Shown here piece after piece: positions 16,204-20,116 of a stretch of 20,116 nt of DNA. The notes beneath the pieces were generated by a model. It saw nothing but the letters and a program-made list of their open reading frames with translations. It searched no databases and was not told where the DNA came from. Within the stretch, counting starts at the first letter, position 1. Each line of letters begins with the position of its first letter. The position numbers were made by a program, and so were the translations under genes. Location of the stretch: assembly GCA_036835375.1 (NCBI GenBank), contig DAITMB010000093.1, positions 1-20,116 of the forward strand. The letters are read 5' to 3'. Source of the stretch: JANQTF01 sp036835375. Its GTDB lineage: Bacteria; Bacteroidota; Bacteroidia; J057.

Positions 16204-17586
16204 TTAATTCTCGCAGGAGAGCAGATTCTTGGCTAAGAAGTGAAGCAGCAAAGCCCTCACTTCCACGTACTTGGAGAGCTCAAGGTGGTCTGAAGTGTCA
16301 TGGACGTCGTGATAATGCGGAGGCCCACCCAGAGTGTAAATGAAAAACCCTTCTACACCCTCCTCCAAAAACCAGTAGTGGTCGCTGTTGGGCGCATTGG
16401 GTCTGGCGCGCACCGCCGGCACGGCTTGAAGCTCATCATTCGCTTGGGAGAGTTGGTCGAACAGTGCCGGAAAATCCTTTCCTCCTACGGCCATGATCCC
16501 CTCGCTTCCATTGCCCATCAGGTCGAGGTTGAGCAAAAATGAAATCTTCTCCAGCGGCACCACAGGCTGATTCATCACATAATATTGGGAGCCGACAAGG
16601 CCCACTTCTTCCCCTCCGAAGGCAATAAAGAGCATATTTTTTTCTGGTCTGTGGGCCTCCTGCACAAAATGCTCCGCCATAGAGAGCAGCATGGCGATGC
16701 CGGAAGCGTTGTCATTGGCACCGGGAAAAATTGCGGAGCCCATCATACCGAGGTGGTCATAGTGGGCACATACCACCACAAATTCATCTGAGTCACAGCT
16801 CCCGGGGAGGTAGGCGATCACGTTTTGCGACCGGAAATTCGCTATGCTCGCTTTGGTCTGGATGCTGGCGCTGCGGACTTTCGAAGGCCATTTGTCACTG
16901 AGCACTTCCAGTATGGGAAATGGGGCTTGCTCCCGCACAAATCCATGAGTGAGTTTGGGAACGAGGACAACGAACCCTAAGGGCTCTGAAGCTGCAATGG
17001 CTGCGATGCGGTCCAGGATGTTGGCCAGCTGCTGATCATTCGCGGATTGACGTGCTTCTTCGGTGATTCCTTCTGGCCATCCGTCGCGCAATACGACAAT
17101 CTTTCCGCGAGATTTGTCAAAGACTTTTGGCTCAATCCCATAGCCCAGGTCTTGGATTTTACCAGAAATTTCCCCCTTCCCCGAATATTTTCCCACCAGA
17201 AAATCGTCGCCGATCTGTAGCGTATCAGCATCTAGCACCAGCATTCCATCTTGAAGGAGATTAATCGAGAAAGGGAAAGTTTGAAAAAATCCGCTGTCTC
17301 CGTTCGTTTCGGGCACTGCTGGACGAAGACCGAGTTCCTGCCAGCGGGCAGCCACAAATTTGGCAGCCTGCAAGTGTCCCTGGCTGGTGTAGCCCCGGCC
17401 AGCCATTCGATCGGACGTGAGAACACTCACATCCCGCCGCGCTTGCAGGAGCCAATCTTTGCCTGTGGAATCAAGGGTGGAATGGCTCTCTGGCGCGACT
17501 CCCAGGAGCGTGTCTTGTGACAAGCCCGAGATCGGAATTGCTGCGAGCCATGCCAACAGCAGAGATGCGCAGCGGAGGTGCTTCAT
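16204..17586 (-). CDS. Secreted M28 family zinc peptidase
   Basis: A 460-aa protein with a signal peptide at 1-23 (MKHLRCASLLLAWLAAIPIS, then GLSQ), so it is exported. The N-terminal part (about 45-130) is followed by a PA-like insert (about 135-250) with GKIVVLRDGWP, and then the M28 catalytic domain. Metal ligands and catalytic residues are visible: His275 in CAHYDHLG, Asp292 in GANDNASG, Glu326/Glu327 in GGEEVGL, Asp355 in NLDLMG and His426 in PPHYHDVHDTSD. Family members are aminopeptidases or carboxypeptidases with two zinc ions; the exact specificity is unknown. The ATG at 17586 sits directly at the signal peptide; longer in-frame starts up to 17751 would put 55 unlikely residues before it. 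It is convergent with the TPR gene (159 bp apart) and divergent from the dehydrogenase. Confidence 0.9.
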   Translation of the reverse strand: MKHLRCASLLLAWLAAIPISGLSQDTLLGVAPESHSTLDSTGKDWLLQARRDVSVLTSDRMAGRGYTSQGHLQAAKFVAARWQELGLRPAVPETNGDSGFFQTFPFSINLLQDGMLVLDADTLQIGDDFLVGKYSGKGEISGKIQDLGYGIEPKVFDKSRGKIVVLRDGWPEGITEEARQSANDQQLANILDRIAAIAASEPLGFVVLVPKLTHGFVREQAPFPILEVLSDKWPSKVRSASIQTKASIANFRSQNVIAYLPGSCDSDEFVVVCAHYDHLGMMGSAIFPGANDNASGIAMLLSMAEHFVQEAHRPEKNMLFIAFGGEEVGLVGSQYYVMNQPVVPLEKISFLLNLDLMGNGSEGIMAVGGKDFPALFDQLSQANDELQAVPAVRARPNAPNSDHYWFLEEGVEGFFIYTLGGPPHYHDVHDTSDHLELSKYVEVRALLLHFLAKNLLSCEN

Positions 17587-17896
17587 CCGGGATCGACGGG
17601 GGGAGAAAAAAAGGTCCATATGTGCGGACTGGGTCAATGGGTGAGGGCACAACACGATGGCGAGCATATTCGCCGACAAAATCAAGCATGAAGCGCGTGA
17701 GAGCCGCCTCAAATTAAATAGCTTGCGGAAAGGGTACAACAGGAATCTCACCGCGTCACGGAAAAAATGTTCCGCGAAAGTCTGATTCTTTGGTGCTGTT
17801 TTCTTTGGCGCTACACCCGTGAATGAAAAGCATGATTTTGGCTCTTGTTTTTTTCTTCGTTACGTGCTTTCCCTTCGGAGCTTGTATCTTCGAGTC
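17587..17896. other. 310-bp divergent promoter region between M28 peptidase and dehydrogenase
   Basis: No gene was found. Both flanking genes should have their promoters here. The only hint is TATCTTCG at 17885-17892, one mismatch from TAnnTTTG, just before the dehydrogenase ATG, with no TTG at the correct distance. A small inverted repeat CGGAA/TTCCG (17759-17763 / 17770-17774) is the only structure noted. Confidence 0.4.
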
Positions 17897-18832
17897 ATGG
17901 AGATACTGATAATCGACGAATATCCTGACCCTTGGCTCTCACAATTGAGGGCCATGCCTGTGCATGTCCACTATTTCCCCAAGGCTGACCGTGGGCAGGC
18001 GCTATCATTGCTTGGCACCGCCCAGGTGCTGGTGTTGAATAGCAAGATTCGGGTGGATCGCGAAGCGATTGACTTAGCGCCACAGTTGCGCCTGGTCATT
18101 CGTGCAGGGGTGGGAATGGACCATATCGACGAGACGTATTTGGCAGAAAAGGGAATTCGCGCCGCTTTTACCGCTGGTGCCAATGCAGATTCGGTGGGGG
18201 AGCAAGCCGTGGGGATGCTTTTGGCTCTTCGCCATCGGCTCCTTGTCGCTGATGCGGAAGTGCGCAGATTTTTTTGGCGAAGGGAATCCAATCGAGGGTC
18301 GGAGATCGGTGGGAAGACGATCGCTATCATTGGGTATGGTCACACAGGCCAAGCGGTGGCAAAGCGGTTGTCGGGATTTGGAATGAAGGTGCTCGCATAT
18401 GATAAATACCGAAAAGACTATGGCGATGCCTATGCAGATGCGGCGACGATGGATCGTATCTACCGCGAAGCTGAAATATTGAGCTTTCACCTACCTTTGA
18501 CACCCGAAACGCGGAATCTGGCCAATGATTCCTTTTTGGGGCGCTTCGATCGACCGATCACCTTGCTCAACCTTGCGCGAGGACCCATCGTGGATCTTCA
18601 GGCACTGCTCCGGGCGATGGACAAAGGTGAGGTGGTCGCCGCAGCCCTTGATGTACTTCCAAATGAAAAAATAGACCAGTGGACACCCGCAGAAAGGACG
18701 ATGTACCAGAATTTATTTGACCGAAAGGAAGTGATTCTTACTCCCCACATCGGTGGCTGGAGCCACGAATCTCTCGACAATATTAACCGAAGCATATTGC
18801 GAATGATTGAGGAGGAACTGAGCCGCAATTGA
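17897..18832 (+). CDS. D-isomer-specific 2-hydroxyacid dehydrogenase (phosphoglycerate dehydrogenase-like)
   Basis: A 311-aa NAD-dependent dehydrogenase. The N-terminal substrate-binding part ends in VIRAGVGMDHID (67-78), typical of this family. The Rossmann motif GYGHTGQAVAKRL (146-158) is followed by VLAYDKY with Asp169, which favours NAD over NADP. Catalytic residues are Arg228 in LNLARGPIVD, Glu257 in LDVLPNE and His284 in TPHIGGWSH. There is no ACT or ASB domain, so it is the short form and not a full-length feedback-regulated SerA. It could oxidise 3-phosphoglycerate, glycerate or another 2-hydroxyacid; sequence alone does not decide. The ATG at 17897 (MEILIIDE) begins the first beta strand directly; an upstream in-frame start at 17819 would add 26 residues outside the fold. 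The gene is flanked by non-coding DNA on both sides, so it is probably monocistronic. Confidence 0.9.
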   Translation: MEILIIDEYPDPWLSQLRAMPVHVHYFPKADRGQALSLLGTAQVLVLNSKIRVDREAIDLAPQLRLVIRAGVGMDHIDETYLAEKGIRAAFTAGANADSVGEQAVGMLLALRHRLLVADAEVRRFFWRRESNRGSEIGGKTIAIIGYGHTGQAVAKRLSGFGMKVLAYDKYRKDYGDAYADAATMDRIYREAEILSFHLPLTPETRNLANDSFLGRFDRPITLLNLARGPIVDLQALLRAMDKGEVVAAALDVLPNEKIDQWTPAERTMYQNLFDRKEVILTPHIGGWSHESLDNINRSILRMIEEELSRN

Positions 18833-19163
18833 GGGCTGAAGCATGGTTAAGTGTGGATTCTGTTCAGGTATGAAGACTTTACTTCCTGGGTAAGACAACA
18901 CACTTCGACGATCGTGGGTAGGGGAAAACAATGGAATTCACAAATGGGCATTTTTTTCCTTACCCTTTCCGAAATGCAATTATGATTCGAGGACAAAAAA
19001 GTCCAAAATCTTTCCTACGAATTTTTGAATGATGGCCTTTCAGCAGTAGTTTTTATCAACTGAAGTGGCCCACACCCCCCTGATTGATCTGATTCTGCCA
19101 TTTGCTGAAGCAGAATATGTAGTACCCGGCGGCTTACCCCTGCCAAGTGATATTCGAGCACCT
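18833..19163. other. 331-bp intergenic region with two hairpins before the PKD gene
   Basis: No gene was found. Hairpin 1 pairs 18916-18928 with 18953-18965 (13 pairs including two G-U, 5' arm beginning GGGTAGGGG, 3' arm ending TTACCC) and could end the dehydrogenase transcript, though its T-run is inside the stem. Hairpin 2 pairs 19034-19043 with 19060-19070 (10 pairs, one bulged base) and lies about 95 bases before the PKD start. No clear promoter was recognised. Confidence 0.4.
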
Positions 19164-20116
19164 ATGATTCAGTCCCGATTGGATTTCCGTCGCCTATGGT
19201 CAATTCTTACCTTTGTTGTCTTACCTTTTGTCGCAGTTGCCCAGATAGATTTTACGGCGAATATCACCGAGGGCTGTAATCCGCTCATTGTGAGTTACAC
19301 CGTTTCGGCTCCCGGCGCAACCAGCTACAGTTGGAACTTAGGAAATAACACCTTATCGTCCCTTCAAAGCCCTTCGGTGACTTACACCGTCGGTGGGCAG
19401 TTCACAGTTTCCCTGACGGTGTCCTTCGCGGATGGCACGACTCAAACCCTGACCAAGCCCAATTATATCGAGGTGTTCAGTCCGCCGACGAGTAACTTTT
19501 CGGCTTTGCCTCTGGCCATCTGTGCTGGAAATTCTGTGACATTCAGTAATCTATCGCAACCCGGGAGTGGAGCCATCGTGGGATATGTCTGGGATTTCGG
19601 AGACGGAACTACAAGTTCTCTCCAAAGTCCTTCTTACAATTATCCACTTTCTGGAATTTATACACCGACGCTCATTGTGACAGATGTGAACGGCTGTTCT
19701 GATGTGGAGCAGAAGGTGGGCTACCTTGAAGTCAAGAATACTCCTTCGGCAGCTTTTGTAGCCAACAATACCCTGAGTTGCAATACCCCTTTTCCTGTGA
19801 CTTTCACCACCGTGTCACCGGTCTTGGGCACAGCTCATTCGTGGAACTTTGGCAATGGAAATCTTGCGATCACAGCCAATCCTTCCACGGTCTACAACAA
19901 TGTGGGGAATTACACCGTGACGCATATCGTGTCAGATCCCGCGGGCTGTGCTGACACGGTCACCATTCCCAACCTCATTCAGGTGGGAAGTCCAACGATT
20001 AATTTCCAGGTGAGCAAGAACAATGCTTGCGTAGGAGAATTGCTGACATTTTCTTGTGGTGCAGCTCCCGGATCGATCGTCACGTGGAACTTTGGCAATG
20101 GCACGACTTCCAATCT
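19164..20116 (+). CDS. Secreted PKD-repeat protein, N-terminal part, 3'-truncated by window edge
   Basis: The frame stays open from the ATG at 19164 to the last base, giving 317 complete codons. Residues 1-26 are a signal peptide (basic FRR, hydrophobic ILTFVVLPFV, cleavage after AVA before Gln27), so the protein is exported. The visible part holds about four PKD-type beta-sandwich repeats of roughly 80-85 residues. The second has the classic WDFGDGT motif, and the others have weaker forms (WNLGNNT, WNFGNGN, WNFGNGT) with GxYTxxLxV-type strands after them. Each later repeat has a conserved Cys near the start and an NGC/AGC near the end, suggesting a disulfide per repeat. In Bacteroidota such proteins are often large surface or secreted adhesins or gliding-linked proteins with a C-terminal type IX sorting domain; that end is outside the window. 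The only ATG in this open stretch is the one chosen. Confidence 0.88.
   Translation, partial: MIQSRLDFRRLWSILTFVVLPFVAVAQIDFTANITEGCNPLIVSYTVSAPGATSYSWNLGNNTLSSLQSPSVTYTVGGQFTVSLTVSFADGTTQTLTKPNYIEVFSPPTSNFSALPLAICAGNSVTFSNLSQPGSGAIVGYVWDFGDGTTSSLQSPSYNYPLSGIYTPTLIVTDVNGCSDVEQKVGYLEVKNTPSAAFVANNTLSCNTPFPVTFTTVSPVLGTAHSWNFGNGNLAITANPSTVYNNVGNYTVTHIVSDPAGCADTVTIPNLIQVGSPTINFQVSKNNACVGELLTFSCGAAPGSIVTWNFGNGTTSN

Noticed and set aside
16029..17820. Shared 12-mer CGCTACACCCGT at the TPR gene end and before the dehydrogenase
   Set aside because: Too short and without any extended match around it to indicate an attachment site, duplication or mobile element.

Overview
The window looks like a chromosomal segment from the Bacteroidota, probably a Saprospiria-type marine or activated-sludge lineage. 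This is an inference from gene content: a fused acyl-CoA mutase (IcmF), a Bacteroidota-type HMG-CoA lyase, a DUF6252-like lipoprotein, an SSS symporter of the Bacteroidota kind, a very long TPR protein and a PKD-repeat secreted protein. Convincing Shine-Dalgarno sites are generally absent, and a few promoter-like sequences resemble the TTG/TAnnTTTG pattern of this phylum. No phage, IS, CRISPR, tRNA or rRNA sequence was seen. The sequence carries one assembly gap of exactly 100 N (9551-9650).

Left part (1-4000). The window opens inside icmF (3' end, + strand). A GTG-started HMG-CoA lyase and a CE4 polysaccharide deacetylase follow, both + strand. The first two suggest branched-chain acyl-CoA metabolism. 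Converging on them from the - strand is a two-gene unit: a CoA-pyrophosphatase-type Nudix hydrolase whose stop overlaps the start of a small lipoprotein (ATGA).

Middle (4000-8650). A Uup-like ABC-F ATPase (+) has a perfect 14-bp palindrome and a plausible promoter just upstream. It converges on a run of - strand genes, in transcription order: a two-AAA-domain ATPase (broken by the N gap), a MazG-like nucleotide pyrophosphohydrolase, a 178-aa protein with a small beta-barrel-like N-terminus, and an SSS sodium:solute symporter.

Right part (8650-20116). The AAA ATPase is divergent, across about 750 bp of non-coding purine-skewed DNA, from a 1567-aa protein. That protein has an N-terminal fold resembling a catalytically dead CHAT/caspase-like domain, a roughly 370-residue Pro/Ala/Glu-rich linker, one transmembrane helix and about 21 TPR repeats predicted to be periplasmic. 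This is the least ordinary part of the window. After it come an M28 zinc peptidase (-), a divergent D-2-hydroxyacid dehydrogenase (+), and the start of a secreted PKD-repeat protein (+) that runs off the right edge.

Most of the window is ordinary metabolism and housekeeping. The AAA/TPR pair is the only candidate for an undescribed system, and the evidence for the two proteins acting together is proximity only.
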